64,000 bases of DNA, from NCBI GenBank assembly GCA_016930375.1, contig JAFGGU010000088.1, positions 1-64,000 on the forward strand. Direction: 5' to 3'. The notes beneath the pieces were generated by a model. It searched no databases. It saw only the letters and a program-made list of their open reading frames with translations, and was not told the origin of the DNA. The DNA is from Bacteroidales bacterium. Lineage in GTDB: Bacteria; Bacteroidota; Bacteroidia; Bacteroidales; UBA10428. The position numbers were made by a program, and so were the translations under genes. Positions 44,659 through 54,084 of the stretch are shown piece by piece. How positions within the stretch are numbered: the first letter of the stretch is position 1; each line of letters starts with the position of its first letter.

Positions 44659-47600
44659 ATGGCCAAACGTAAAGACATTGAAAAAGTGCTGATCATCGGC
44701 TCCGGTCCCATTATCATCGGACAGGCCTGTGAATTTGACTATTCCGGAACACAGGCATGCAAGGCGCTGCGTTCTTTGGGTTATAAAATAGTGCTGGTGA
44801 ACTCCAATCCTGCAACCATCATGACGGATCCGGGCATGGCCGATGTGACCTATATTGAACCCCTGAACGAATATGCCCTCACCGAGATCATTAAAAAGGA
44901 GCGGCCCGATGCGCTTCTTCCAAACCTGGGAGGACAAACCGGATTGAACCTCTCCTCCATGCTGGCCAAAAAGGGCATACTCGAAAAGTACAATGTGAAG
45001 GTGATCGGCGTTAATATCGACGCCATCGAGCGGGGCGAAGACCGGGTGGCTTTCAAGGAGACCATGAACCGGCTGGGGATTGAAATGCCCAAAAGTACTG
45101 CCATAAGTACTATTGAGGATGCGGAAAGGATTGCAGAGCAACTCGGATATCCGGTGGTAATCAGACCTGCCTACACCATGGGCGGAACCGGAGGTGGCCT
45201 GGTTTATAACGTAGAGGAATTGCGTACAGTTGCCAGCCGGGGTTTATCGGCCAGCATGGTCAACCAGGTGCTGATTGAAGAATCGGTTCTGGGCTGGGAA
45301 GAACTTGAGCTTGAAGTGGTGAGGGATTCCAGGAATCAGATGATCACCGTCTGTTTTATTGAAAATGTGGATGCCATGGGTGTGCATACCGGTGATTCAT
45401 TTTGTACGGCACCCATGCTTACCATTGCTCCTGAGCTGCAAAAGAGGCTTCAGAAGTATTCTTACGATATTGTCGAAGCCATTGAGGTTATTGGAGGCAC
45501 AAACGTGCAGTTTGCGCATGATCCTGCGACGGGGAGGGTGGTAGTCATAGAAATCAATCCGCGTACTTCAAGATCTTCAGCCCTGGCTTCCAAAGCCACA
45601 GGTTTTCCCATTGCCTTTGTCTCTTCGCTGCTGGCTGGAGGTTTAACCCTTGATGAGATCCCTTACTGGAGGAGCGGCACGCTGGACAAATATACTCCTT
45701 CCGGGGACTACGTGGTTGTGAAATTTGCCCGGTGGGCTTTCGAAAAATTTGAAGGTCTCGAAGATAAGCTTGGCACTCAAATGCACGCCGTAGGTGAAGT
45801 CATGAGCATTGGAAAGAACTACAAGGAAGCCTTGCAAAAGGCTATCCGGTCTTTGGAGATTGGTCGCTATGGCTTAGGCTTCGCCAGCGATTTCAACCGG
45901 AAATCGTTGGATGATTTAATGATCATGCTGAGTCATCCTTCAAGCGAGCGGCAATTCATCATGTATGAAGCATTGCGAAAGGGCGCCACTGTGGAGGAAC
46001 TTTCCAAAAAGACCTATATCAAAACCTGGTTCATTGAACAATTGAAGGAATTGGTTGAACTGGAAGAAAAACTCCTGGAATATAAAGGCAGATCGTTACC
46101 TGATGCCTTGCTGATCCAGGCAAAAAAGGATGGATTTGCCGACAGGTATCTCTCCAAATTGCTCGACATCCCTGAACAGGAAATCAGGATAAAACGTTTG
46201 TCACTTGGATTGTCAGAAGCCTGGGAACCCGTTCCTGTGAGTGGTGTTCAAAATGCAGCCTATTATTTTTCAACCTATAATGCGCCTGACAAGGTGGCAG
46301 TAAGCGACAGGAAAAAAATAATGGTACTGGGGGGTGGACCAAACCGGATTGGCCAGGGAATTGAGTTCGACTATTGCTGTGTGCATGCTGCTTTCGCCAT
46401 ACGCAAGGCCGGATACGAATCCATTATGGTAAATTGCAATCCTGAAACAGTATCTACGGATTATGATACATCCGATAAGTTGTATTTTGAACCTCTTACG
46501 GCTGAAGATGTCCTGAGTATTTACCATAAGGAAAAGCCGGAAGGAGTTATTGTGCAGTTTGGCGGGCAAACACCCTTAAATCTGGCCAGGGAACTTTCGG
46601 AGGCAGGTGTAAAGATACTGGGCACTACCCCCGAAACAATCGATCTGGCAGAAGATCGTGACCGTTTCAGGCATGTTATGGAAAAACTGGGAATTCCGCA
46701 GCCAGAATCGGGTATGGCCAGCAATATGAAGGAAGCGCTTGAGATTGCGAACAGAATCGGTTATCCATTGATGGTAAGACCTTCGTACGTATTAGGCGGC
46801 CGTGCCATGAAAATAATTATGGATGAAGATATGCTCGGACAATATGTGGCTGCGGCCGTGGATGTTTCTCCCGACAGGCCGCTTTTACTGGATAAATTTC
46901 TGGAAGATGCCATTGAATCTGAAGCAGATGCCATTTCCGACGGTACGGATGCTTTTGTACCCGTTGTCATGCAGCATATCGAGTATGCCGGAATTCACTC
47001 CGGCGATTCGGCATGTGTTATTCCCCCGGTTGTAATTCCTGAACAACATATCAGAACCATTGAAGAATATACCCGGAAAATTGCGATTGAACTGAAGGTG
47101 GTGGGTTTGATGAACATCCAGTATGCCATATTTGAGGATAAGGTGTATATTCTCGAGGCAAATCCAAGGGCCTCCCGCACAGTGCCCCTGGTTTCAAAAG
47201 TGTGCAATGTTTCCATGGCTACTATTGCAACACAGGTCCTTCTGGGGAAAAAGCTGAAAGACTACGGTCTGCGCGCTAAAAAGTTCAAACATTTCGGAGT
47301 AAAAGAAGCTGTTTTCCCATTCAATATGTTTCCCAATGTTGACCCCCTTCTCGGTCCCGAAATGAGATCCACCGGCGAGGTGCTCGGGCTGGCAGATACT
47401 TATGGCATGGCTTTCTTTAAATCCCAGGAAGCCACACAGACCAGCCTGCCTGTGAGTGGCACCGTACTGATTACCATTGCCGACAGGGACAAGGAACGCA
47501 TAATACAGGTAGCCAGGAATTTCAGGGATATGCAGTTCAAAATACTGGCCACCGGAGGAACACTCCGATTTTTGTATGAACATGGTATTGAAGCTGAGTT

Positions 47601-47862
47601 GATTAAAAAAATCTATGAAGGACGTCCCAATATTGTGGATGCCATCAAAAACGGTGAAATTAATCTCGTTGTCAACACACCTGCGGGCAAACTGAGTGAA
47701 TATGACGATTCCTATATCCGTAAAAATGCCATTAAGCATAAGGTGCCATATATTACAACCACCTCAGCTGCCCTGGCTGCAACGAAAGGAATCCAGGAAA
47801 GGCGCAACGGGGAATACAGGGTAAAGTCGTTGCAGGAGTATCATCGGGAAATTGAAGATTGA
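44659..47862 (+). CDS. carB: Carbamoyl-phosphate synthase, large subunit
   Basis: A 1067-residue full-length CarB, making carbamoyl phosphate for pyrimidine and arginine synthesis. Two homologous halves each have an ATP-grasp unit (first half GSGPIIIGQACEFDYSGTQA and TMGGTGGG; second half GGGPNRIGQGIEFDYCCVHA and YVLGGRAM), and the C-terminal MGS-like domain (ATGGTLRFLYEHGIEAELI) would bind allosteric effectors. The small subunit gene carA is not adjacent; it must lie elsewhere. The last codons (I-E-D-stop) are part of a tandem attgaag array. Confidence 0.97.
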   Translation: MAKRKDIEKVLIIGSGPIIIGQACEFDYSGTQACKALRSLGYKIVLVNSNPATIMTDPGMADVTYIEPLNEYALTEIIKKERPDALLPNLGGQTGLNLSSMLAKKGILEKYNVKVIGVNIDAIERGEDRVAFKETMNRLGIEMPKSTAISTIEDAERIAEQLGYPVVIRPAYTMGGTGGGLVYNVEELRTVASRGLSASMVNQVLIEESVLGWEELELEVVRDSRNQMITVCFIENVDAMGVHTGDSFCTAPMLTIAPELQKRLQKYSYDIVEAIEVIGGTNVQFAHDPATGRVVVIEINPRTSRSSALASKATGFPIAFVSSLLAGGLTLDEIPYWRSGTLDKYTPSGDYVVVKFARWAFEKFEGLEDKLGTQMHAVGEVMSIGKNYKEALQKAIRSLEIGRYGLGFASDFNRKSLDDLMIMLSHPSSERQFIMYEALRKGATVEELSKKTYIKTWFIEQLKELVELEEKLLEYKGRSLPDALLIQAKKDGFADRYLSKLLDIPEQEIRIKRLSLGLSEAWEPVPVSGVQNAAYYFSTYNAPDKVAVSDRKKIMVLGGGPNRIGQGIEFDYCCVHAAFAIRKAGYESIMVNCNPETVSTDYDTSDKLYFEPLTAEDVLSIYHKEKPEGVIVQFGGQTPLNLARELSEAGVKILGTTPETIDLAEDRDRFRHVMEKLGIPQPESGMASNMKEALEIANRIGYPLMVRPSYVLGGRAMKIIMDEDMLGQYVAAAVDVSPDRPLLLDKFLEDAIESEADAISDGTDAFVPVVMQHIEYAGIHSGDSACVIPPVVIPEQHIRTIEEYTRKIAIELKVVGLMNIQYAIFEDKVYILEANPRASRTVPLVSKVCNVSMATIATQVLLGKKLKDYGLRAKKFKHFGVKEAVFPFNMFPNVDPLLGPEMRSTGEVLGLADTYGMAFFKSQEATQTSLPVSGTVLITIADRDKERIIQVARNFRDMQFKILATGGTLRFLYEHGIEAELIKKIYEGRPNIVDAIKNGEINLVVNTPAGKLSEYDDSYIRKNAIKHKVPYITTTSAALAATKGIQERRNGEYRVKSLQEYHREIED

Positions 47863-47878
47863 AGATTGAAGATTGAAG
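47851..47878. repeat. Perfect tandem heptamer array (unit attgaag) at the carB stop codon
   Basis: Four exact copies of attgaag at 47851, 47858, 47865 and 47872, then a decayed copy atttcag. The carB stop codon (47860-47862) lies in the second copy, and the last three residues of CarB are encoded by the array. Confidence 0.92.
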
Positions 47879-47952
47879 ATTTCAGCCCCATATTGGTATG
47901 AAAATTGACGTTACATGTGCACCCAGGTATTAATATACAAAATCATATCATC

Positions 47953-48648
47953 ATGAAAAAGATTACGTCCTGCATCCTGTTAGCACTGGTTATAGGGTTG
48001 CTGCCAAAGGCCGGTTTTTCGCAACCTACCGTTACCGTTAAGGCAGGAACAAAAATCATTGATTATTTTCCGCAAAAGGATCGGTACAGATATCCTGCAT
48101 TCATGGATGGAATAGCCGTTTTTAAAGGAGGCACCTATACCGAGTCCAGATTCAACTACAATGTTCTCTACGGGGCCATGGAATTCATTCAGAAGCGAGA
48201 TACACTGGCCATCGCAAATGCAAACCAGATTAAAATGGTGATCATTGCGACTGATACATTCTATTTTGATAATGGATATCTTGAAGTGCTGTTTAGTGAT
48301 GGATCCTGTAAACTGGCAATAAAGGATTATGTTAAAATAGTAGACACCAAAAAGCAGGCGGCATACGGTATGACGAGCTCTACCGGATCCATCACTTCAT
48401 ACAGCAGCATATCCTCCTCACCAGGGTCCTTTTATAAACTGGTTGTAAATGATGACCTTGTTGTCCGAAAGGAAAAGGAATATTACCTGTATACACCTGA
48501 AAACGGATTTCTTATTTTCAGGAAAAGCAATTTGATGCAATCCTTTCCCGGGAAGGAGGAGGTGATTAAACAATACCTGAAGCAAAACAAGGTTGATTTC
48601 GGCAAAGAATCCGATTTGATGGATTTAATGAAATTCCTGGTAGGATGA
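47953..48648 (+). CDS. Exported protein of unknown function
   Basis: About 231 residues from the ATG at 47953, chosen because it gives a clean signal peptide (MKKITSCILLALVIGLLPKA, cleavage near GFSQ); the frame is open from 47905. The mature protein is beta-rich with no catalytic motif I recognise and contains a Ser/Thr-rich linker (SSTGSITSYSSISSSPGS, about 138-155). The stop codon overlaps the start of the TspO-like gene (ATGA), so the two are translationally coupled. It may be a periplasmic binding or scaffold protein. Confidence 0.75.
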   Translation: MKKITSCILLALVIGLLPKAGFSQPTVTVKAGTKIIDYFPQKDRYRYPAFMDGIAVFKGGTYTESRFNYNVLYGAMEFIQKRDTLAIANANQIKMVIIATDTFYFDNGYLEVLFSDGSCKLAIKDYVKIVDTKKQAAYGMTSSTGSITSYSSISSSPGSFYKLVVNDDLVVRKEKEYYLYTPENGFLIFRKSNLMQSFPGKEEVIKQYLKQNKVDFGKESDLMDLMKFLVG

Positions 48649-49367
48649 AATATTTGAATATTCTGCTGTTTGGAGGGATGATCGTGATGAACTACCTGGC
48701 CAATGCGCTGCCTTTGAATAACAGAACAACAGGACAGCTTTCCGATTCTTATCCCAATCTCTTTGTCCCTGCCGGAATTACGTTTTCAATATGGGGGGCG
48801 ATCTACCTGTTGCTGGCAGTATATTGCATTATGCAGTTCACAGGGTCCAATCAGGTGACGATCACAAAAATCGGATGGCCCTTTGCCATCACCTGTATTC
48901 TGAATGCTTTATGGATAGTATTCTGGCACTATGAGAAACTGCCAATTTCATTGCTGATAATGACCGGACTTTTGATCACGTTGATATATATTAACATCCT
49001 GGTAAGTGAACAGCCCCTGGGCATCATCAAGGCAACCTTCGGAATTTATCTGGGATGGATATGCATTGCAACCATTGCCAATGTCACTGCCTTGCTGGTT
49101 TATTACAACTGGGATGGCTTTGGTGTTTCTGAAGAGACCTGGGCTATTCTTATGATATTTGCAGGGTTAATAATTACCTCCCTGGCCATGTATAAGTTCC
49201 GGAATCCCTTTATCGGATTATCTGTGATCTGGGCATTTACAGGAATTGTTCTTAAACGCCAGGATGATTACCGATCGATAGTAATTGTCTCCCTTATTGC
49301 CATAACCCTTATAGCTATCATTGCCACCTGGGGATTTTTGAGAAAGATCTCGCTGACATCGTACTAG
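48645..49367 (+). CDS. TspO/MBR-related membrane protein
   Basis: A 240-residue membrane protein with about seven hydrophobic helices, rich in Trp and Tyr. The first part (NYLANALPLNNRTTGQLSDS, FVPAGITFSIWGAIYLLLAV) resembles the tryptophan-rich sensory protein (TspO/MBR) group, where the P-x-x-x-F-x-x-W-x-x-x-Y pattern is conserved; TspO proper has five helices and about 160 residues, so this is an extended relative. TspO proteins bind porphyrins or other hydrophobic ligands in stress control. It is coupled by a 4-base overlap to the exported protein before it. Confidence 0.7.
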   Translation: MKYLNILLFGGMIVMNYLANALPLNNRTTGQLSDSYPNLFVPAGITFSIWGAIYLLLAVYCIMQFTGSNQVTITKIGWPFAITCILNALWIVFWHYEKLPISLLIMTGLLITLIYINILVSEQPLGIIKATFGIYLGWICIATIANVTALLVYYNWDGFGVSEETWAILMIFAGLIITSLAMYKFRNPFIGLSVIWAFTGIVLKRQDDYRSIVIVSLIAITLIAIIATWGFLRKISLTSY

Positions 49368-49390
49368 TAATATCAACCCATTCATGAACC

Positions 49391-51406
49391 ATGAGAAAAC
49401 CGATGATTTACACTGTCCCTCTATTTTTGTCGCTCCTACTTATTCAGACAGGGCCGTTGCGATCACAAACCGCACAAAATGAATTGCAGAAAGGCAAGAC
49501 TGTTTTCAGGGAAATAAAATCTGGTGAAGCGCACCAATATACAGTAAAACTTGAAGCGGAACAGTTTGTTTTTTTCAAGCTTATCCAGGAGGGGATTGAT
49601 TTAATTATTACAACCTATGATCCTGACGGAAAGAAGATTGAGGAATTTGACAGTCCCAACGGTGAGAATGGGCCTGAGAATATAACCTTGATTACCCATA
49701 AAAAGGGTAACTATCTCCTGGAAGTGTCTCCCCTCGGTGCCAATATACCATCCGGAAATTATCAGCTCGACCAGGTAAAATCCGAGCCCCGGGCGTTAAC
49801 TCCGGAAAAGCAAATTGACCAGCTTTTTACGGTCTGGGATAACCCGGAATCACCGGGAGCTGCCATTGCGGTCGTTCAGGACGGCAGAATGGTTTATGCA
49901 AAAGGATATGGAATAGCCAACCTTGAATATAACATTCCCATTACACCGTCCTCCGTATTTCATATCGCTTCCGTATCCAAGCAGTTTACAACGTATTCCG
50001 TTTTACTCCTCGCCCGCGAAGGAAAACTATCCCTGGACGATGATATCAGAAAATATATTCCGGAAGTTCCTGATTTTGGTAAAACCATTACATTAAGGCA
50101 GCTGGCCCACCATACCAGCGGCCTGCGTGATCAGTGGAACCTGCTTGCCATGGCTGGCTGGCGTTTGGATGACGTGATCACCAAAGAGCATATCCTGAAG
50201 TTGGTAAGCAGGCAGAAGGATCTTAATTTTAATCCCGGTGATGCATTTCTTTATTGCAACACAGGATTTACGCTTTTAGCTGAGGTTGTGGCCAGGGTAT
50301 CGGGGCAGACTTTTGCGGAATTTACACGGGAACGTATTTTTAAGCCCTTAAAAATGACCAATACCCTTTTCTATGATGACCATGAGAAAATTGTGAAAAA
50401 CAGGGCTTACTCCTATTATACAGATATTTCAGGTATCAAGAAAAGTGGATTAAGTTATGCCAATGTTGGCGCGACCAGTTTATTCACTACTGTCGAAGAC
50501 CTGAGTCAATGGGCCATGAATTTCGAGAATCCGGTGGTTGGAGACAGGGATCTTTTTGAGCAAATGAATGAACGTGGAATTCTAAACAATGGTGATACCA
50601 TCTCCTATGCACTTGGCCAGGATGTTGGCATTTACAAGGGCCTGAAATTCATCAGCCATGGCGGAGCCGATGCAGGGTATCGCACCTTTCTGGGACGCTT
50701 TCCTGATCAAAGGTTTTCAGTAATTGTTTTCAGCAACGAGGCCTCTTTCAATCCGGGCGGTTTGGCCCTGAAGATCTCGGATATTTATCTAAAGGATAAA
50801 TTTTTGGTTAAGAAAAAGACAGAGACATCCGGTGAACCATCCGCAGAAAGTAAATCCTATATTGGAAACGCGGAATTGCTCAAAACCTATTGCGGGCAAT
50901 ATGAGCTTCAACCCGGAGTGATCGTGACAATTACACTGGATAACAATACATTGTATGCTGAAGCTCCTGGTTTGTCAAAGATTTTGCTCAGCCAGTTTAC
51001 TGAAAGCGATTTCGCAATTAAAGGAATGGATACAAAAGTGGTATTTCTGAAAAATGAAAAGGGAGAAGTTGATAAAATGAAAGTTTATATGAACGGACAG
51101 GAAACCCTGGCTCCGAAGATTAAGCCCTTTGATCCTGATACCATTGATTTATCAGCATTTACCGGAAGTTTTTACAGCCCTGAGTTGAGTACCACTTATA
51201 CTTTTCATGTAAAGCGGGGCATCCTGATTGCCAGTCATCCCCGGATCAGTGATTTTACGCTGACTCCTGTTAAGTCCGATCAATTCTCCTCTGACCAGTG
51301 GTTTTTTGGCCAGGTAAATTTTGTGCGGGATGAGAAAAGCAATATCATAGGCTGCAAAGTTTCCAGCGGCCGGGTGAAGGATCTGTGGTTCATAAAACAA
51401 CCTTAG
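49391..51406 (+). CDS. Serine hydrolase of the beta-lactamase/PBP4* class C family
   Basis: A 671-residue exported protein: signal peptide (about 1-26), a pre-peptidase-like beta domain (about 30-135), the beta-lactamase-type domain (about 145-470) with HIASVSKQFT (SxxK, Ser near 195), YCNTGF (YxN) and HGGADAGY (HGG, KTG-equivalent), then two small C-terminal beta domains (starting YCGQYELQPGVI and FTGSFYSPELST). This class covers D-aminopeptidases, esterases and PBP-like enzymes more often than real beta-lactamases, so I do not call it resistance. It follows the TspO-like gene by 23 bases and is convergent with htpX (4-base overlap of ends). Confidence 0.92.
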   Translation: MRKPMIYTVPLFLSLLLIQTGPLRSQTAQNELQKGKTVFREIKSGEAHQYTVKLEAEQFVFFKLIQEGIDLIITTYDPDGKKIEEFDSPNGENGPENITLITHKKGNYLLEVSPLGANIPSGNYQLDQVKSEPRALTPEKQIDQLFTVWDNPESPGAAIAVVQDGRMVYAKGYGIANLEYNIPITPSSVFHIASVSKQFTTYSVLLLAREGKLSLDDDIRKYIPEVPDFGKTITLRQLAHHTSGLRDQWNLLAMAGWRLDDVITKEHILKLVSRQKDLNFNPGDAFLYCNTGFTLLAEVVARVSGQTFAEFTRERIFKPLKMTNTLFYDDHEKIVKNRAYSYYTDISGIKKSGLSYANVGATSLFTTVEDLSQWAMNFENPVVGDRDLFEQMNERGILNNGDTISYALGQDVGIYKGLKFISHGGADAGYRTFLGRFPDQRFSVIVFSNEASFNPGGLALKISDIYLKDKFLVKKKTETSGEPSAESKSYIGNAELLKTYCGQYELQPGVIVTITLDNNTLYAEAPGLSKILLSQFTESDFAIKGMDTKVVFLKNEKGEVDKMKVYMNGQETLAPKIKPFDPDTIDLSAFTGSFYSPELSTTYTFHVKRGILIASHPRISDFTLTPVKSDQFSSDQWFFGQVNFVRDEKSNIIGCKVSSGRVKDLWFIKQP

Positions 51407-52347
51407 AACTGTTTTAAAAGTTCAATCCTCTTTTCAATCGGGGGGTGAGTGGCAAAGATTAAAGCCAGAGACGAAAGAGGATTATTCTTTATCTTCTCGC
51501 GGGGATTGTCTATAAAAAGCTGAGCAACATCCTTCCGTTGCACAGCCTCGATCCGTGAATCCGTGGAAATCTTCTCCAGTGCAGAAGCCAGAGCGAGAGG
51601 ATTCTTTGTCATCTCAGCAGAACCTGCATCGGCCAGGTACTCCCGTTTTTTGGAAAGCGCAAAGCGGAATATGCTGGATAAAAGGTAACCAAATGCGGCT
51701 ATAACCAAAGCAATCAGGATAATGCCGCCACTGCCCTTTTTTCCGCTGCTGCTACCCCCGCCACCGAAGCGGACTACCCGAAACAAGGCTTCAGTAACAA
51801 AGGCAAAGATCCCCACGAAAATGATGGAAATGATCAATAACCGCACATCACGGTTTCTGATGTGCGTAAGTTCATGTGCAATAACGGCCTCCAGCTCTTC
51901 ATCGCTGAGCCTGTTAATAATCCCCCTGGATAGTGAAACCGTAAATGTGGACGGATTTATTCCGCTTGCAAAGGCGTTCAGGGAATCGTCCTCTATCAGG
52001 TTAATTTTAGGCATGGGCATTCCACAGCCTATGCATAGGTTTTCCACCAGGTTATAAATCCTTTTGTTCTCCATTCGCTCCAGCGAAACTGAACCGGTTG
52101 CCTTTCTGATCATTCCTGTATGAAAGAAGTAAGCGATCGTAAACCACAACAAAACGGCAATGGAAATCCACGGAATGTAACGAAGAAAATTCTGATTGGT
52201 ATAATAAAACTTTTGCTCAGGTTGTTCAGTTACCAGGTACAAAAAAATCCACACCAGCAAAAAGAGAACGGCAGGAAATAAAATCAACAGGAATATTGAT
52301 TTTGCATTGTTCTTCCGGATCTGTGTATGGAGACCGACATATTGCAT
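51403..52347 (-). CDS. htpX: M48 family zinc metalloprotease (HtpX-like)
   Basis: A 314-residue inner-membrane protease with two N-terminal helices (about 16-40 and 57-76) and two more around 168-225. The zinc motif is IAHELTHIRNRD (His158, Glu159, His162), with the third ligand Glu in SKKREYLADAGSAE. A Gly/Ser-rich loop (GGGGSSSGKKGSGG, about 194-207) separates the later helices. HtpX-like proteases clear misfolded membrane proteins. It is 5 bases after lemA, the classical lemA-htpX pairing, so the two genes are one operon. Confidence 0.93.
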   Translation of the reverse strand: MQYVGLHTQIRKNNAKSIFLLILFPAVLFLLVWIFLYLVTEQPEQKFYYTNQNFLRYIPWISIAVLLWFTIAYFFHTGMIRKATGSVSLERMENKRIYNLVENLCIGCGMPMPKINLIEDDSLNAFASGINPSTFTVSLSRGIINRLSDEELEAVIAHELTHIRNRDVRLLIISIIFVGIFAFVTEALFRVVRFGGGGSSSGKKGSGGIILIALVIAAFGYLLSSIFRFALSKKREYLADAGSAEMTKNPLALASALEKISTDSRIEAVQRKDVAQLFIDNPREKIKNNPLSSLALIFATHPPIEKRIELLKQF

Positions 52348-52352
52348 GCCAG

Positions 52353-52910
52353 CTAAAAGTTAAGTTTAGGAGCTTCCTCTGCATTGGTGCGCTGTTCAGT
52401 ACCCAAATCGAACATGGGTTCCTTCTGAAAACCAAACATACCTGCCAGGATATTCGATGGAAAGGTCTGAACTGCATTGTTGAGTTCCTTGGTTGCCGAA
52501 TTAAAGAATCTGCGTGCGGCAGCCAGTTTGTTCTCAATGTCTGAAATTTCCTCCTGGAGCTGAATGAAATTCTGACTTGCCTTCAGATCAGGATAGGCTT
52601 CAACGGCCACCCGGAGTCCTTGTAATGCGTTGGATAACTGATTCTCAGCAGCAATCTTTTCATTGATTGTTTTTGCCTGAATGGCATTTGCACGGGCATT
52701 GGTGATATCCGTAAGAACAGTACTTTCATGTTTCATATAAGCCTTAACGGCTTCAACCAGCTGGGGAATCAAATCGAGTCGTTGCTTCAACTGTACATCG
52801 ATATCCGCAAAGGCATTTTCGCGAAGGTTTCTTAGTTTTACCAGTCTGTTATACAGGCCGATAACCAGAAAAATCAGCACTGCCAGGATGGCCAGGATAA
52901 AAATTGTCAT
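52353..52910 (-). CDS. lemA: LemA family protein
   Basis: A 185-residue protein with one N-terminal membrane helix (about 2-20) and a helical domain with LemA hallmarks: YNRLVKLRNLRENAFADIDV (about 20-39), QLKQRLDLIPQLVEAVKAY, and a late FNSATKELNNAVQTFPSNIL. LemA proteins are widespread, membrane-anchored with the bulk outside the cytoplasm, and commonly paired with an HtpX-like protease, as here. Molecular role not settled. Confidence 0.96.
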   Translation of the reverse strand: MTIFILAILAVLIFLVIGLYNRLVKLRNLRENAFADIDVQLKQRLDLIPQLVEAVKAYMKHESTVLTDITNARANAIQAKTINEKIAAENQLSNALQGLRVAVEAYPDLKASQNFIQLQEEISDIENKLAAARRFFNSATKELNNAVQTFPSNILAGMFGFQKEPMFDLGTEQRTNAEEAPKLNF

Positions 52911-52978
52911 GACTTTTAGGTATTGGTGAATGATCTGCTAATATATTATTTTAATAGGTATGTTCATTTCCTTCTATT

Positions 52979-53986
52979 CTATTTTATCCTGTCTGCGCAA
53001 ACCTGATTTTGGGGATTGATATTTCCCTTCTCCAAATCGGTCAGGTTTTGAAGGGTGGTTTGGGATATCTGGGCCAGCGCATTATCGGTAAAATACGCCT
53101 GGTGTGCTGTTACCAGTACATTGGGGAAGGTCATCAGCCGCGATATCTTATCATCGAGGATAATAATTTCTGAAAGATCCTTGAAGAAAAGTTTTTCCTC
53201 CTGTTCATATACGTCAATTCCCAGGTATCCCAGTTGTCCCTCTTTCAGTGCTTCGATAGCCGCCTCGCTGTCAATGAGCTTTCCCCTGCTGGTATTGATC
53301 AGCATTACCCCCTTTTTCATCATGCCCAGAGTGGTTTTATTGATTATCCGGTTGGTTTCGGGTGTCAGCGGACAATGCAGGGAAATAATGTCAGATTTCC
53401 GGAATACTTCCTCAAGCGTCAGGTACTCAACACCGGCGTCAACCAATGCGGGACTGGGATATACATCGTACGCCACCACCTTGCTGCCGAATCCTTGCAT
53501 GATCCGGGCAAAGGATGCGCCAATCCTGCCGGTACCGATAACCCCGACGGTCTTTCCCGAAAGCTCGAAACCCATGAGCCTTTCAATGGAGAAATTACCC
53601 TCCCGCACCCGGTTATAAGCCTTATGGGTTTTCCGGTTGAGGGTCAGGATCAATGCCACAGCATGCTCAGCGACTGCGTTTGGTGAATATGCAGGAACGC
53701 GCAGGACCTTTAACCCAAGTCGGCAGGCTGTTTCAATATCCACATTATTGAATCCGGCACATCTCAGCACGATAGCTTTGACTTTCAAAGATGACAGCGA
53801 TTCAATGACCTCCTTCGACAGGATATCATTTACAAAAACACATACCGCATCAAAGTTCTCGGCAAGCTTTGTGGTTCTGGGTTTTAGTGAAGTTTCGAAA
53901 TATACAAGGTCATGCTTCGAGGCATCATTGGCCTCATCAAGGTACTCCCGGTCATAAGACTTGGTGCTGAAAACGGCAACTTTCAT
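52979..53986 (-). CDS. D-2-hydroxyacid dehydrogenase (D-lactate dehydrogenase type)
   Basis: A 335-residue NAD-dependent enzyme of the D-isomer 2-hydroxyacid dehydrogenase family, closest in layout to fermentative LdhA (pyruvate to D-lactate). It has the Rossmann motif VGVIGTGRIGASFARI (about 147-162), the catalytic Arg in INTSRGKLID, Glu in the GIDVYEQEE region and the His in LVTAHQAYFT. The N-terminal substrate domain starts VAVFSTKSYDREY, typical for LdhA. Cytoplasmic, suggesting fermentative capacity. It follows the amidotransferase gene by 98 bases with no clear promoter. Confidence 0.93.
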   Translation of the reverse strand: MKVAVFSTKSYDREYLDEANDASKHDLVYFETSLKPRTTKLAENFDAVCVFVNDILSKEVIESLSSLKVKAIVLRCAGFNNVDIETACRLGLKVLRVPAYSPNAVAEHAVALILTLNRKTHKAYNRVREGNFSIERLMGFELSGKTVGVIGTGRIGASFARIMQGFGSKVVAYDVYPSPALVDAGVEYLTLEEVFRKSDIISLHCPLTPETNRIINKTTLGMMKKGVMLINTSRGKLIDSEAAIEALKEGQLGYLGIDVYEQEEKLFFKDLSEIIILDDKISRLMTFPNVLVTAHQAYFTDNALAQISQTTLQNLTDLEKGNINPQNQVCADRIK

Positions 53987-54084
53987 TTTATCTGTTATTT
54001 GTATAACAGAACAACAGTTGAATTGCCTTTTTGTTGATGGTGCTGATTATTTTTCGGGAAACAGGGGAGAACCCGGGGATTTTT

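Noticed and set aside
49391-51406. Antibiotic-resistance beta-lactamase
   Set aside because: SxxK, YxN and HGG are shared by many PBP-like esterases and peptidases; the length and additional domains do not fit a resistance enzyme.
53055-53618. 187-codon plus-strand open frame
   Set aside because: Antisense to the D-2-hydroxyacid dehydrogenase; Ser/Ile-rich translation typical of a shadow frame.
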